Positions 12,141 through 24,239 of a stretch of DNA of 64,000 bases are shown one piece after another. Position numbers and translations under genes: made by a program. The notes below the pieces were generated by a model. That model saw only the letters and a program-made list of their open reading frames with translations. It ran no database searches and was not told the origin of the DNA. Each line of letters begins with the position of its first letter. Position 1 is the stretch's first letter. This stretch comes from Hemileia vastatrix (lineage: Eukaryota; Basidiomycota; Pucciniomycetes; Pucciniales; Zaghouaniaceae): assembly GCA_030280995.1 (NCBI GenBank), contig JASXTE010000010.1:19175823-19239822 (forward strand). Reading direction: 5' to 3'.

Positions 12141-12155
12141 GATTTACGGTAGTTT

Positions 12156-12790
12156 GAGAATAATATAAGATGAAGATCATAAGTAAAGTGAAATGAATTG
12201 ATTTAGAATCTTAGAGTCGTTCAATATTTCAAAAAAGGATTTTGTCCCCCTTCTTCTTCTTCTTCTTCTTCTTTTATTATTATTATTATTATTTTTTTTT
12301 ATTTTTTATTTTTCTTCGTGTGGAAGGAAGGAAGGAACAGTTATCATTTCTAAAAAAAAATAAAAATAAAATAAATAAATAAAATAAATAAATATATAAA
12401 TATATAAATAAAAAAATAAAAAAATAAAAAATAAAATAAAAAATATATATATATATATATAAATATATCAAAGATTTAAGAGATAGATAGATAAATCCAA
12501 CATTTGTTTTTTTTTGTTTTTGTTTTTGTTTTTTTTTTTTTTTTGTTTTTTGTTTGTTTTTTTTTTTTTTTTGTGGATTAGTAGTTAATTTGTCATTGAA
12601 GATGAGTGAGTGAGTGAGTGTATCTCTTGTTTAATTCATTTTTTGGATATATGGTTAATAGAGATGATGGTGTTTAAATAAGATAAAAGAAATATCTTTT
12701 ATAGATAGAAAATAAAATAAATAAAAAATATGTATATATATATGATTATGTATGTATGTATATATATGTATGTATGTATGATGTGATGTG
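12156..12790. other. Low-complexity AT-rich stretch, no gene
   Basis: Resumes host sequence after the LINE duplication. It contains runs of CTT, ATT, ATAAA, poly-T/TG and GAGT/ATGT repeats. No ORF or splice structure is convincing. The short ORF over 12289-12471 is a repeat translation (YIYIF). Confidence 0.7.
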
Positions 12791-13570
12791 ATGTGAATTG
12801 TGTTAAAGTCAACAACAAAAACTCATCGAAAAATCAGTATGTTTAAGATTTTAACTAGAAGAACCATTCACTTAAAAAAAATGAAAATGAAAAAAAAAGA
12901 TAAAGATAAAGGTGAATAAGTGATGAATCAAAAATGATAAAAAATTTAATATCTTCAGATCATTGAAAGTGGAAGTGGAAGTATCATGGGGGGTTAGTTA
13001 AATGAATCACCATCATGGGTTAAAAGAAATACTATTAAAACCTCTTTCTTTCTTGAACTCTCCCTGGGTACCACTACCATCACCACCACCACCACCACTA
13101 CTACTACTCTATCTGAGTTCAAACAAGGTCTGACTGAGTCTTTGTCATGACATCAACTTTTTGATTTACAACTTTTAACCATTCAATTGGTTTCTTTGAT
13201 TTGTTTGTTTTGAATAATTCCATTCAATTTTTTTTATTTTTATTTTATTTATTTATTTATTATTAAAATGAAATGAAGTTTTTATATACAACACATACAT
13301 ACATACATACATACATACATACAAACATACATACATTATGCATTATAATGGGATGGTGTCATTTTTAAAAAAAAAAAAAAAAACTACTACTACTACTTTT
13401 AGGACTCAATCACATTCTTTGTTGAATAGTTAATATGATTGGTACATGATATCATCCTTGACAAATAAAAATATTAAGATGATCATATCTTAATCATTCA
13501 AGTAAGTTAATATTGAGTCATCATGTTCATCAGGACAGGTTAACTATGTTATATAATGTGACTGGCTGAC
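12790..13570 (+). repeat. Duplicated noncoding segment, copy 1 (R1)
   Basis: Collinear with 21110-21700. Shared blocks are TGAATTGTGTTAAAGTCAAC, CCTCTTTCTTTCTTGAACTC and CAAACAAGGTCTGACTGAG, then a TTTACAACTTTT block, and GTTAACTATGTT with ACTGGCTGA at the end. If the LINE is ignored, the homology starts behind UNC-45 (GGCTTGTACAATCGGTGAGA at 6371) and matches 20830 onwards. By eye, identity is about 60-70 percent in blocks. The copy ends in a hairpin with arms CTGGCTGAC and GTCAGCCAG near 13562-13590. Confidence 0.6.
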
Positions 13571-15870
13571 AGTGTGTGGGTCAGCCAGGTTATATTGAGA
13601 GGCAAGTAAAATCTTAGGTTAAATTACAATTAGAAAAAATTGGATTTAAAATATTTACAAATTAAATATCATATTAAAATAAAATTATATAACAATATGT
13701 TTTAAATAAATTGTTATATTAATTTTATTATAATATATAATGTATATATATTTAAATACAATATAAAATTATATTCTATAAAAAAGATTGGGATGTTTTA
13801 TGTACTTCATGATTAATTAATTACAAAATATTATAAGTTAAACATCAACTTTTAATGTAATTATTTAATTATAGAGATTAAATCATTAAAATAAAAACAC
13901 TTTACCAAATTATTGAGCACTCCATTTTTCTCACCATTGGACCAATAAAGTAAAATAAAATAAATAAATAAATAATAAAATAAATACATTCAACAAGTAT
14001 TAAAATATAAGTGTTTTATTTTAATAAAACTGTTTTTATTAAAATACTTGTTTAATTACAATAAGTATTATACTAGTCCAATTAGTTAAATTGCTTACTC
14101 AATATTGTTTTAACCCATATGAATTAGATATAAAAAATTGTACATCCCAAATAGTATAAAAAATATTTGTTTCATTAAAAATCTGAACTTTTTACAATAC
14201 AACAAAATGTATCATGTTTGTAATTACTATAGTTACATTTTTGTTGTTGTTGTTGCTGTTGATCAAGCGAGTATCCTATTCCATCACTAACATGGTTACA
14301 GGGTTTCAAAGGGATGGATACATTAGGGCCTTTGGTTCTGTTTTTGTAAATAGTTACATAGAACCCTTATTTTTCTGTAACACTTCATTTTATTTGTTTC
14401 TTTTCTTTTGTATCCTTAGTAAAGTCTTAGAGGGCCTCCTTTGCCTATTCAAAAGCTTTGGCTTCTCACTTTGTAGGGCCCATTACTTACATTACTTTAC
14501 AATTTTTATAAATAACATCTTTGTTACAAAATCTAGTATGTTTTGTATTAAATGTATTTCATTGTTTACAATATATAAATTTGGGAAATATAACCAAGTA
14601 AAAGGCTACTTTAAGAGCTATTCATGTAATTAAAATTTGATTATATATATATATATATATATATAGTAGAGAAAATAACATTGACTCATTAGTTAAATTT
14701 AGATCCTCAGGTCCAATAGTTGTCTTTTTTTTAAAAATCTTTTTTTTTGTGTGTTTTAAATTCTTGTTGTTAGTTGTTTTCATTCTTCTTTTCTTCTTCT
14801 TTTCTTCTTCTTCTTATTCTCCTTTTGTGGTATTTTTTTCTTCATCTTCTAGACAACCTTACAAAAGTGTGTGTTTCTTTCAAGTATGCCTTGCTCCCCT
14901 ACCCAAATAAACGTAAATATATAAAATATATAAAAAAAATATAAAATATAAAATATAAAATATAAAATATAAAATATAAAATATAAAATATAAAATTTAA
15001 AATTTAAAATATAAAATATAAAATATAAAATATAAAATATAAAATATAAAATATAAAATATAAAATATAAAACATAAAATATAAATAAAAAATAAATAAA
15101 TAAATAAAAATAAATAAATAAAGACCATAATGATTTTCTAAATGGGTTGTCTCTGAGTTAAGTTGAGAAATACAATGTTCCACATGTTTCATAGAGGGTG
15201 AAGTATTGATAATTTGAGATAAGAATTAAATGAAAAAATAGGGTGGATACATGTCAGCCTGGAAAGTCCCAGGAATGAGTAAAATAAGCATTTAAATTAT
15301 GCTAAACATATGTATTTCTCATGGCTACAGTAAGTGAAGGTATACAATATGTATACATTAGCTGAATAGGTCATTTAATACAATATATTTTATTCTAATA
15401 CCTTAAATACATGCATATATCCACCTATTATAGGTCTTATGTACTTAATATTGAGTTGGAGTATGTTAGGGAAATCTTAAGAACCTTAGACACAAGGATA
15501 CATATCTTTTAAGTGGTCTTAAAGCTTCTTTATATTATTATAGTGAAATAATGAATAATTGCACTTTAAATCAAATAAAAGATGGATATATGTGCTATAA
15601 ATTTAATAATATTAAAACTGAACTTTGACAGATCAATTTTCCTTTTATAGTGCAATTTATTTGGCTACTAAAATGTCTAAAAATAAAACTTTTAAAAATT
15701 GATGATTTTTATGCTAGAGGTGGCTCATTTTTACTGGTCTTATGCTGGCTGCATTTATCCCATGTGAATAGCTTAATTATTAAAAAGGTTATTTATTTCA
15801 CACTAAAGTTACCCTAAAGTGTATGCTCCATATGTGAAAACATGCTTAAATAGGCAAAAGGTGCTTATTA
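13571..15870. other. AT-rich intergenic desert, no supported gene
   Basis: Mostly A/T-rich sequence with a (TA)n run (14641-14665) and CT-rich tracts. The ORF at 14214-14633 is hydrophobic and repeat-like with no recognised domain or splice context, so it is not annotated. Confidence 0.6.
14929..15085. repeat. Heptamer tandem repeat (AAAATAT)n
   Basis: About twenty near-perfect copies of a 7-bp unit, followed by a related AAAT-rich run to 15120. Confidence 0.9.
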
Positions 15871-16215
15871 GGGGGTGTCAATTCTGGAAAATCCACACTT
15901 ACAAATCTCCACTTAAATTTGACCAAATATTCACTTAGATAAGTGCAGATTTATGAAACACACTAGCCCCAACACTGGTGGATTTCAAAAGTGAAATAAG
16001 TCACTTATTTCACTCAAATCCACACTTTCTCAACCAAAAGTATTTGTTTTACTATACAGCCTATTCTACTAATTTTTCAGTAACATCTCATTCATAAGCA
16101 GCACTCTGCAGCATAACACTTCATAAATCAAAAAATCCTACACAATTTACATTTTTATACCATATAAGAGTAATTCCTTCCTTGCTCTAAAATCATGATA
16201 AACCACTTCAAGAAA

Positions 16216-16480
16216 TGACTTTCATAGCTCTGGATCTCATCTTGGACCCTGCTTGTGATTCTGATTCTGATCTTAAAGAAGATTTTCTTTTTTTATCAAA
16301 AATGGCCAGGAAACTTTACCTTCTTCCAAGAAAGCCTTAAGTGCTTCATTCCCGCAAGTACACCATCCAAACACTTCTTAACCTATCTGTACCCAGTTTA
16401 GACAGTTGTTCAGGACTTCTCAGGAATGTTTCCTTAGAATGGTTATTCTTTTTTTTCATATTGACTTTAATTTTTAATTT
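16216..16480 (+). pseudogene. Harbinger-type transposase, N-terminal remnant
   Basis: An ATG at 16216 opens a frame with an acidic DSDSDLKEDF stretch and a KLYLLPRKP block, then a stop at 16338. In other frames the next 130 bp encode LLNLSVPS and QFRQLFRTSQECF. The FRQLFR motif and the DSDSD leader match the pre-catalytic N-terminus expected of fungal Harbinger transposases, and the deleted copy at 41635-42116 has the same order. No DDE catalytic region is recognisable downstream. The assignment is by motif similarity only. Confidence 0.5.
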
Positions 16481-17479
16481 TCTGTTAAAGTCTCTTTTTT
16501 TCAAGTTTCTTTGTTTTCCTTCATCAACTCAACATGAAATTGCATAATTTTTCAGTCATTCTCTTTTTCTTTCATCACTCATATCCATTTCCTACTCTCC
16601 TCTTTCATCCCTCAAATAATATGATGTCAATTTTTCTCTCAACTCATCTCTCCAGTTAAGTCATTTTTACTTATATGTTTTTTAATTATATATTTTTTTG
16701 TTTTTTTATGCTTTTTTTTCTTTTTTGTATCTAAATTATTTTTTTAAGTGGTTGTTTTTGATTTCAATGGTAAAATTAAACTTTTTTTTCTCTCCCTCTT
16801 TACTTTCTTTTTTTTAGCTCTATCATCCTACTCTTCATCCCTCCTTGGCATGGCCATTATCCCCCCTTTCTTCTATTCCACTTATTTTTGGTTCCATGTC
16901 ATTGAAACACATAAATTGCACATTTTTTAAGTACTTCACTTGCTCTATATTCAATTTCCCCCAAATTCCAACTTCACTATTTCTCACACTATTTTTCCTA
17001 CCTTTCAATCAAGTTAAGTTTCATCTCTTTTTTATCATGTCTAAACGGTATCTTATTTTTTCTATGAAAATTTTATACTTATCTATATGTAGGACTCATA
17101 TCTGGATAACAGTGGACTTATATAACTCCTCATGTTGTCATTTTATTATCACTTTTTAAGTTTTGTAAAATTTTGAAAATCAGATTTGGAATTAGGGTTA
17201 GTTTTATTTGAATCTAAGTTCCTTTTAACTGAAGATTCTCCTAAAGGCTATCTTTTATTTCCTACAATCAGATTAAAATTTGGTTTGGTAGTTGCTGAGA
17301 TATTGACCTTTAAAGTGGAGCCTTTGTTTTTAAAATTCACTTTTATTTATTTCATAATGCATATCATAACATTTACATCATGCATTTATCCTTCCAGATT
17401 CCTTCAACTACCTTTCTCTTTAATTATCATTATGCCCTTTCATCAAGGTGTTTTTTTTCTTTTTCTTGCCATTTTCATA

Positions 17480-17560
17480 TGTCTAACCCCTTACTCATTT
17501 TGGCTGCTCTCATCAAATCAGTCAAAAGTTAATACAACCAATCAACAAGGTAAAAAAAGA
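17480..17560 (+). pseudogene. C-terminal remnant of Tet-like 2OG oxygenase
   Basis: A frame reading THFGCSHQISQKLI aligns residue for residue with the end of the oxygenase exon at 45108-45658 (THFGCSFQIIQNLI). The following noncoding sequence (GGTAAAAAAAGAAGG, then a spacer) is also shared. The upstream frame has a stop immediately before it, and the catalytic HxD part is not visible here. Confidence 0.5.
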
Positions 17561-18329
17561 AGGTGAAATTATTAAATTTAATAAAACTTTAGGTAGATCA
17601 AAAAAGTATGGGGATTTGTAGAGTCACCAAATATTTTTTTATTCTTTCATAAATTTTTAATAAATTAATCTGATATTTAAATCTACTAAACTAAAGTAAT
17701 GGGCCAATGAACTTTGTTTATATAGCAAAAATAAGGACAAAATTAATTTTTTTCATGAGGTTCCTCTAGCATATACCTGTGGAAAGTCCCAAACTTTGTT
17801 TTTAGACTTGATCTGCATTTTGGCATGAGGAATTTTTATTACTTCAAAACTAGTAAATTTGACATATCTTATTTATTTATTAATTAATTTATGTAATTAT
17901 ATTAAATTTTGGTGACTTTCACCTCTTACTTAAATAAAATGCAGGGGAGGGTATTGCCAATTTTTGGATCATTGAATTAGCTTTATTTAAAAATCAAAAT
18001 TGGTGGTGAGGTGATAAAATTATGTTGGTTATGAGGATTTTTGCACAGGTTTCAGTTTTATTTTACAATCTGAAATTCCAAAAGTGCAATATTTTAGAGT
18101 CCAGTAAGGAAAAATAATGTTAACAGAATCTCATGATATAACTATTTTTGATAAAATTAAACATAACTATTAAAGTCATTCCCCAACCATTAACCAAAAA
18201 AACAATTAATAAATCAAAAAAAGTCAAATAATTTTTAATTTCCTCATAAGATTGGCCATTTTTTACAAATTCCATAATAATTTATTTTTTTTTAAAAAAA
18301 AAGCTTACTTTTCCGAATTATGACATGCC

Positions 18330-19610
18330 ATTTCTCTTTGAACATCACAGTCTTTTGTTTTCTGTGGGTAAAGATGAAAATCTTTCAATCTCCTCTGCAT
18401 CATATCTGGCCTTTTCAAAATTTGAATGAAGCAAAAAAAATTATTCCTCGAAATCTAAGGCCTTTTGATCTTTCATTAGCATATGATCAAACTTCATCTT
18501 CTCAAAGTCAAGGTTGTTTTTTGAAATAGAGTACTTTTCTAAGAAAATTGAATAAAAAAAAGAAAATAAATATGTTATTGAAGAATATATATAGTGACCA
18601 AATCTTACTTATATCTTTTTTCTCAAAAGAATTGTCAAGGGAGGACAAAGAGCTGATTGAAGTTTTATCAAGCTTTGAAAGATGGTTCAAGTTAATTGAA
18701 GTTGAGTTCCAATGCTTTATTTTGAAGATTGATCTAGAGGGTCCAGGAAGTTCATCTAAAGAAGCTTCCAAAACAGAATTCTGATTCCCAGAATAATTAT
18801 TCTTTCATTTGAATTTTGATTTTGAGTAGGAAAGGACTAGAAAAGAAAGAAAGAGTAATTTAGAAAATAATTGAAGAAAAAAGAAAAATTAAACATACAT
18901 CAAAGAATGGGGGCTCTGAGGACTCAGATCTTCTCTGAAATAATTTTTCTGCTTGATAGTTGGGATCATCTTCAGCTGAACTATGGTTAGAAGCTGGAGG
19001 GGATCGATGTCCTTGAAGTACCTGTATGTTAGGAGTATTATTAGATGGTTGAGAAAAATAGGGAATATCCTTAGTAGTGTTGTGTAGAAACCAAGGGTTG
19101 ACACTAACTTGAGAACCAAAAAGAATATCCATTTCCTCATAGAAAGGACACATGACATTGAGATTTTTGGAAAAATTAGTAATTACATTCTCCAAATCAT
19201 CATCATCAATACCAAAGCCAGTGGAATTAGAAGCAAAATGAGCCATTATATATTTTGGTTGATAACTTTTGAACCTCACCTTCATTTACTTAGGATTGAT
19301 TTCAATTCTCCCTTTTGTTTTCTTTTTTTACTTCATTTTCCATAAAGAAGAAGTTATTGAGCTTTGATGAAGGTGGATGTCTAATTTGAGTGGACTTCTC
19401 ACATTCAAAACATGCATCATGACTTGATTTAATTTTGAGGAATTTGATGATGATGAGATAATCTTCCTTTTTTTTAGCTTTCCAGACTTTGATTTCTCAG
19501 GTGAGGGGATTGCATTACAGGAAGACCTTTCTGATGAAGTATTTTTTTGAGTTGCCTTTTGAGTGTTAGAATTTTCTGAGAGGCATAATTAAACTTTTAT
19601 GTTACAATAA
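18330..19610 (-). pseudogene. SANT-like Harbinger partner protein, decayed
   Basis: Read on the minus strand. Near 19460-19380 there is a SANT/Myb-like segment (DYLIIIKFLKIKSSHDACF, then PPSSKLNNF). At 19240-18900 follow FGIDDDDLENVI and MCPFYEEMDILFGSQVSVNP, then a Ser/Pro linker ending at a probable donor near 18895. A charged coiled-coil-like tail (DFEKMKFDH..., AEEIERF) is at 18510-18350. The same order occurs at 42760-44271. Such proteins are partners of Harbinger transposases, thought to help DNA binding and nuclear import. Stops and frame changes (for example at 19288) show decay. Confidence 0.65.
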
Positions 19611-19958
19611 AAGAGATGAAGAGGTTGAAAAAATAAAAAATAAGGAAAAAAACATGCCTGGTCAAAATGTTGTAATAAAATGTTGTGAACTCCAGTGAGG
19701 GGTGTGTGCAGAGGATCAATGAGGGAATGGAGGTCAGAGTATTACATGTGAAAGGGAAAGGATGGGAAAGGAAGGGATGATGTGGCTAACATGTTATTGC
19801 GAAAAAAAAATCAGGAAAAAAAAGACGCTGATTGAGGTCATAACTGACACCCATTTTTTTTGAAATAAGTGACTTTTATTTTTGCAAAAGTTAAGTGCTG
19901 ATTTGGTTTGAAATCTGCACTTAAGTTAAGTGCATATTTTACCAGATCTGACACCTCC

Positions 19959-20825
19959 TAATAAAATATTCATTAGTACTTTTAAAGTCTTTTGAATAAT
20001 GTTTTTTTAAATCATTATATACTATCTTTCTACCAACTGTAAGCTGTATACCCTTGATAATAAGTGAGATTAAATTACTGAAAAAATTATACTAAATTTT
20101 ATTTTAAGACATAATTGAATTTAGACAGCTCAATTCATTCAGGACTATTCAAATCTTCTAGATAACAGACTAATCAAGCTATTTCTGTCTCTTTACTTGA
20201 ACTCAGCCTGAAACAGTTAGTGATTAAAACTTGGTCCTATGGTTTGATGAGTCAAGTTGTAAGATTGGGAAGCTGTCAAGATCAAGAAAAGCTTGAATGT
20301 GAAACTAAAAAAATGAAAAAGGCTTTTAAGTTTTATCTCATCCCATGACCACATTCAAGAGTGGGTATCTTCTTTTTCTGTCATGGATTTAGTATAGAGT
20401 TCTTTTTTATGACACTATGAAGAAGACTCCACTTATTTTTTTTATTTTTTTTCTTCTTCTTCCTCTCAAGCAGTAAACAAAAAAAAGGACCCTTACTTGA
20501 AGAATTTATACCTTTTCTTCAAATTGACTTTTGCCCTTGGGTTTACCAAACATGACAAACCAAAAACCAACTTCCTCACACTCTGATTGGAAGATAATGC
20601 CTCCCCCCATTTCCCATTCATATACCTCTCAACTTACTAATAGCTTCTAAAGTTTTATAATCTTACACCATGATACTATAAATTGGCCAATGAACCCAGT
20701 TTCCTGGCCATCAATCCAATCAAAAATCTAGACAAGAACATCCAAGATGACAGAAAATTAGTTCAACTTATCATCAACTTAAAGACCATATAACTGAAAT
20801 AAATGGGGTGAAGACTATAAATATA
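19959..20825. other. AT-rich intergenic sequence, nothing recognised
   Basis: No ORF above background, no tandem repeat and no inverted repeat that I could support. Confidence 0.6.
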
Positions 20826-21700
20826 TGTTGGCTTGTATGGTCAGTGAGTATGTAGTTATAAGTAGTTTTCAGGATAATAAAATTTTGATAAGGTAGAAAG
20901 GTCTGATTTGAAATATTTGAGTAGTAATTTAATTAAATAATATGTCTTTTATTTTTTCACATTGAAAATTTATAATTTCAAATAAAGGATTTAGTAATAA
21001 ATATATTAGTTGTATAATTAATTTAAGATCTTTGTATATAATTTAATAGATTTAAAATAATTAAAAAGAGATGATTCTATAGAAACACAAAAGAACCCTT
21101 TTTATAGAAAAAATGTAATACAACATGAATTTTGTTGAAGTCAACAAAATCATTGATAACTGAATTTAAGTTTTAATATAAAATTAAGTTAAGACTAAAA
21201 TTAAAAGATAAATTGAAAGATTAAATTAAGTTTTAATAAAATAATTATAATTTAATACAATTCAGATATAATAAGTTTAAGTTTAATAAACAACACAGGT
21301 AAACTATCCCTTAAAGTTCCAAGGAAATACCAAAGCCTCTTTCCTTGTTCTCCCTGGCCCCCCTCTAGCCAAATTCAAGCAAGGTCTGAGTCCCAATAGT
21401 TCCATGGACTTAGATCTACAACTTTTCCATAGTTTTATTTAATTTATTTTTATGTATTTTATTGATGTAATTAGTTTTTTATAAAAATGAGATGAAATTT
21501 AAATAATTATAATAAAATTTTAGCATAATTTAAAAACAACTTTAAGAACTATAAAACTTATTTTAATATAGTTAATATTATTGACACACAATATAATACT
21601 TAAAGAATTATAAATATTAACATTTAAATATTTAAATATTTGATTACTTATTTTAATCAGACCAGTTTCACTATGTTCAATAAGTTACTGGCTGAATATA
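20826..21700 (+). repeat. Duplicated noncoding segment, copy 2 (R2)
   Basis: Matches the UNC-45 3' flank and 12790-13570 in the same order and strand: TTGGCTTGTATGGTCAGTGAG, then TGAATTTTGTTGAAGTCAAC, GTTCTCCCTGG, AGCAAGGTCTGAG, CTACAACTTTTCC, and CACTATGTTCAATAAG with ACTGGCTGA at the end. No coding potential is seen. A (TA)n run follows at 21696-21722. Confidence 0.6.
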
Positions 21701-21979
21701 TATATATATATATATATATATAACAGGCCTAGGATGACCTTTTGAACAAAATTAAAAAATAAATATTGGAGAAGTTGATTGAATTTATCTATTTATTGCC
21801 TTTCCAGGATGCTGAAAGCTGTATGGTATCATAGATGCCCATTGGGGTGGCTTTCCCCTCTCCCCTCTACCCATTAAGTGAGATGAGAGTGTTACCATTT
21901 GTAATAATTTCATTAATTATATACATATTCATATATATAAAAAATCAGTGCTCTAAATTCCTAAAAAATAGCATATTCG

Positions 21980-22730
21980 GCCACTAACCTAACATCCCCC
22001 CCCAGCTCCACTCCTTCATGTTCCACATATCTTCCCCCTTCTCCTCCCCCCCAGTAAGTTCTACATTGTAATTTTTTTCTTTGCTATTTTAATCCACCTC
22101 CACCTCCACCCCCCTGTATACCCATTTCCCGCACTTGCCACTTTGCCTTGCATGCCTTCAGACCAGAATCCTTGGTATTGGTAAGTAGTTATTGTTTTTA
22201 TCTTTTATTTTATATATATTTTAAAATATATATCCCCATCTCCCCACTCAATCACCTCTTGCACCACCCACTTGCACACCACTCCTCCTCCAGTAATTGT
22301 TTGTAAGTATTTTTTTTGTTTTTTATTTATTTATCTTTACACTTATATCCCAATTTTCCCCCTTCCAGAAACCTCCCACCTGTGCCTCCACCCACTCAAT
22401 CACCTCTTGCACCACCCACCTCCACCTCCACTCACTCACACACCACCCCTCCTTCCTCACCCACTTTCTCCCCTCTGCCCTTGAACCATCTTCAGCTCAA
22501 CCCTTCCATGTCACACATACATGCACCCCTTCTCATCACCCCATCCTGGTATGTTCTCATTTTTATTTTATTTATTTTATATTTTAAGCCATCTCACACC
22601 TGCACGCACTCTCCCACCACACCATTTGCACTCACAGACACCCACATGTTTGCCTCAACCACACACACCTACCCCCTCACAAATTGACACACGGCCCACC
22701 AACAGCTCTACCACTGAATAAGGTATGTGT
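21980..22730 (+). repeat. CT-rich array with repeated splice-donor-like sites (cluster 1)
   Basis: Pro/Ser/Thr/His-coding CT-rich blocks are repeatedly followed by GT[AG]AGT- or GTATGT-type sequences (near 22181, 22304, 22549 and 22725) and T-rich tracts. Blocks such as the one at 22496-22548 resemble the 52-nt blocks of the better-preserved array at 25440-26040. Reading all frames gives proline-rich translations, but no initiator or continuous spliced frame is certain. Confidence 0.45.
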
Positions 22731-23018
22731 TGCTTTCTTCTCTCATCCTATTTCATGACCATCCTCACTATTTATCTTTCTTTTTCCCCCTTCTATCAAT
22801 TTATTGCTTCATCAACATCATCATTTGAGGAAAATAAAATATATAAAAACCATTATATATAGATATTTGTTATTAAATGCAATTGATATATATTGCTTCA
22901 TGTACTTCATTGTATGAATCTGAAAAAGTATAAAGAAACTATGATTTATCTATATATTTATTGATATCAATACAAATTTACAGTAACCATTATCTATATA
23001 TATTGATATTTGTTATTA

Positions 23019-23216
23019 GGGGGTATCAAAGTTAGAAATTTGTAACTATTTAAAAGGTATTTCACAACACATAAATAAAGACACACACTTGAAATTAACT
23101 CTCAGTAAAAAGATGCTTTGGTGGAAAAATATGGATTATTTAAAAAAATAATCATGTTTGATTTTGTGGAGAAAGGAGGTATTTCGGAATCAAATATTTC
23201 TAACTTTGATACCACC
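23019..23216. mobile_element. MITE family M1, copy a (198 bp)
   Basis: GGGGGTATCAAAGTTAGAAA at the left end and its inverted counterpart ending TTTGATACCACC at the right, flanked by TTA/TAT. The termini are shared with the Harbinger-like elements here, so it is probably a non-autonomous derivative. There is no ORF. Confidence 0.75.
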
Positions 23217-24239
23217 TATTAAATGAAATTGATATATATTGCTTAATGAGCTTCATCATATACAGCAGAAAAAATATAAAGAAACTATGATTGACATATA
23301 TATATATTAATATTGATACAAATATAAAGAAACCAATATATATATATATATATTTATATTTTTTATTAAATGAAATTTATATATATTGCTTCATGAACTT
23401 CATCATATGAAGCAGAAAAAATATAATTAAACTATGATATATACATTTGTAATAAAATGCAATTGATGTACATATTGCTTCATGAACTTCATCATATGAA
23501 GCAGATAATATATAATATATATGTTGATATTGATATATGAAATGCAATTGATGTTAAAGTAATGTATCATTTTTATCATTTGAAGCTGAAATCGTATATA
23601 ATATATAAGCTTTAATACATATTGATATTAAAAATAATTGATATTTATAATCAAAATATATATGATAATTCATATTTTTATAATATTTTTTTATGTATAG
23701 ATACAATATTTCATAGATTATAATATTTTTTATGTATAGATATATATGATGATAATTCATGTGATTATGATAATATTTTTTTATGTATATAATATAATTT
23801 GCATTGAAGATACCTTTAATTTGTATCTATAGATTTATCAATTAGTAAACCCCTGTGCTCTTAGTAAATTGTTATCAATCACCCATAGTATACTATTATC
23901 AGTATCAATACCTTTAAAAAAAGTTTATTACATAATACCTGTCCCAGTGATAGATGAATATACAGTGGAAAAAGGTTTTCAAGATAAATATTATAAATAT
24001 AAGTTAAAGTGTAAGAAACAATAATGCAATAAACCAGTCTTCAATGAAGAGAGAAAGTAAGATATTGGATAGTGAAAAATATAGAATCAATAGCATCTAT
24101 ATAAAGTCTCATATAATCACTATTCACACTTCCTAACTGATCAAAATCTAAATCAATACTCAGTATAAGTCAATCATTGTGTTAAGCATGTGTAGAGTAC
24201 ACCAAAACATGGTAACCTAGCCCACCAGGTCTTTCAATA

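Larger units (their letters stand above)
6410..12143 (-). mobile_element. Non-LTR retrotransposon (Tad1/I-like LINE) with 12-bp target-site duplications
   Basis: TTACGGTAGTTT occurs at 6398-6409 and again at 12144-12155, an exact 12-bp duplication bounding the element. The minus-strand 3' end is an A-rich tail (T/ATTTT runs at 6407-6440). Coding order is ORF1 with two CCHC knuckles, then ORF2 with APE-like endonuclease, RT, RNase H and a terminal Cys/His knuckle, the layout of Tad1/I-clade LINEs of fungi. The 5' end of the insertion falls 3 bp before the ORF1 ATG, so there is essentially no 5' UTR here. Base composition is GC-rich with CpG, unlike the surrounding AT-rich elements. Both ORFs are broken mainly by frameshifts. 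Confidence 0.93.
15871..19958. mobile_element. Element 1: PIF/Harbinger-like DNA transposon with decayed transposase, oxygenase tail and SANT-like gene
   Basis: Left end GGGGGTGTCA (15871) preceded by TTA; right end TGACACCTCC (19958) followed by TAA. The inverted similarity continues inward: CTGG.AAAAT, then GTGCAGATTT/TAAGTGC-type motifs and AAATAAGTCACTTATTTC. Flanks read TA-TTA/TAA-TA, so the target is TA or TWA; a TWA target would fit PIF/Harbinger. Inside are a plus-strand decayed transposase N-terminus (16216-16470), a plus-strand tail resembling the oxygenase of 45108-45658 (about 17490-17545), and a minus-strand SANT-like gene (18330-19610). Layout mirrors the element at 42454-46164 in reverse orientation. 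Confidence 0.75.
21940..23830 (+). repeat. Dispersed repeat family Q, copy 1
   Basis: Shares three blocks in order with 25370-26746 plus 35354-36200. The first is a leader (GTGCTCTAAATTCCTAAAAA / GGTGCCCTAACTTCCTAAAA). The second is a CT-rich splice-like array. The third is an AT-rich tail (ATGATAATTCATG, then TTTTTTATGTATATAATATA with ATTTG) that in both copies carries the same 198-199 bp MITE. No terminal inverted or LTR-like ends were found. The tail also has repeats of TTGCTTCATGAACTTCATCA. Confidence 0.6.

Noticed and set aside
14214..14633. 139-codon hydrophobic plus-strand ORF
   Set aside because: Composition follows the T-rich background, with no domain, splice context or homologue among the recognised families.
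15004..15192. Minus-strand ORF over the heptamer repeat
   Set aside because: A repeat translation (YILYFIF) without gene features.
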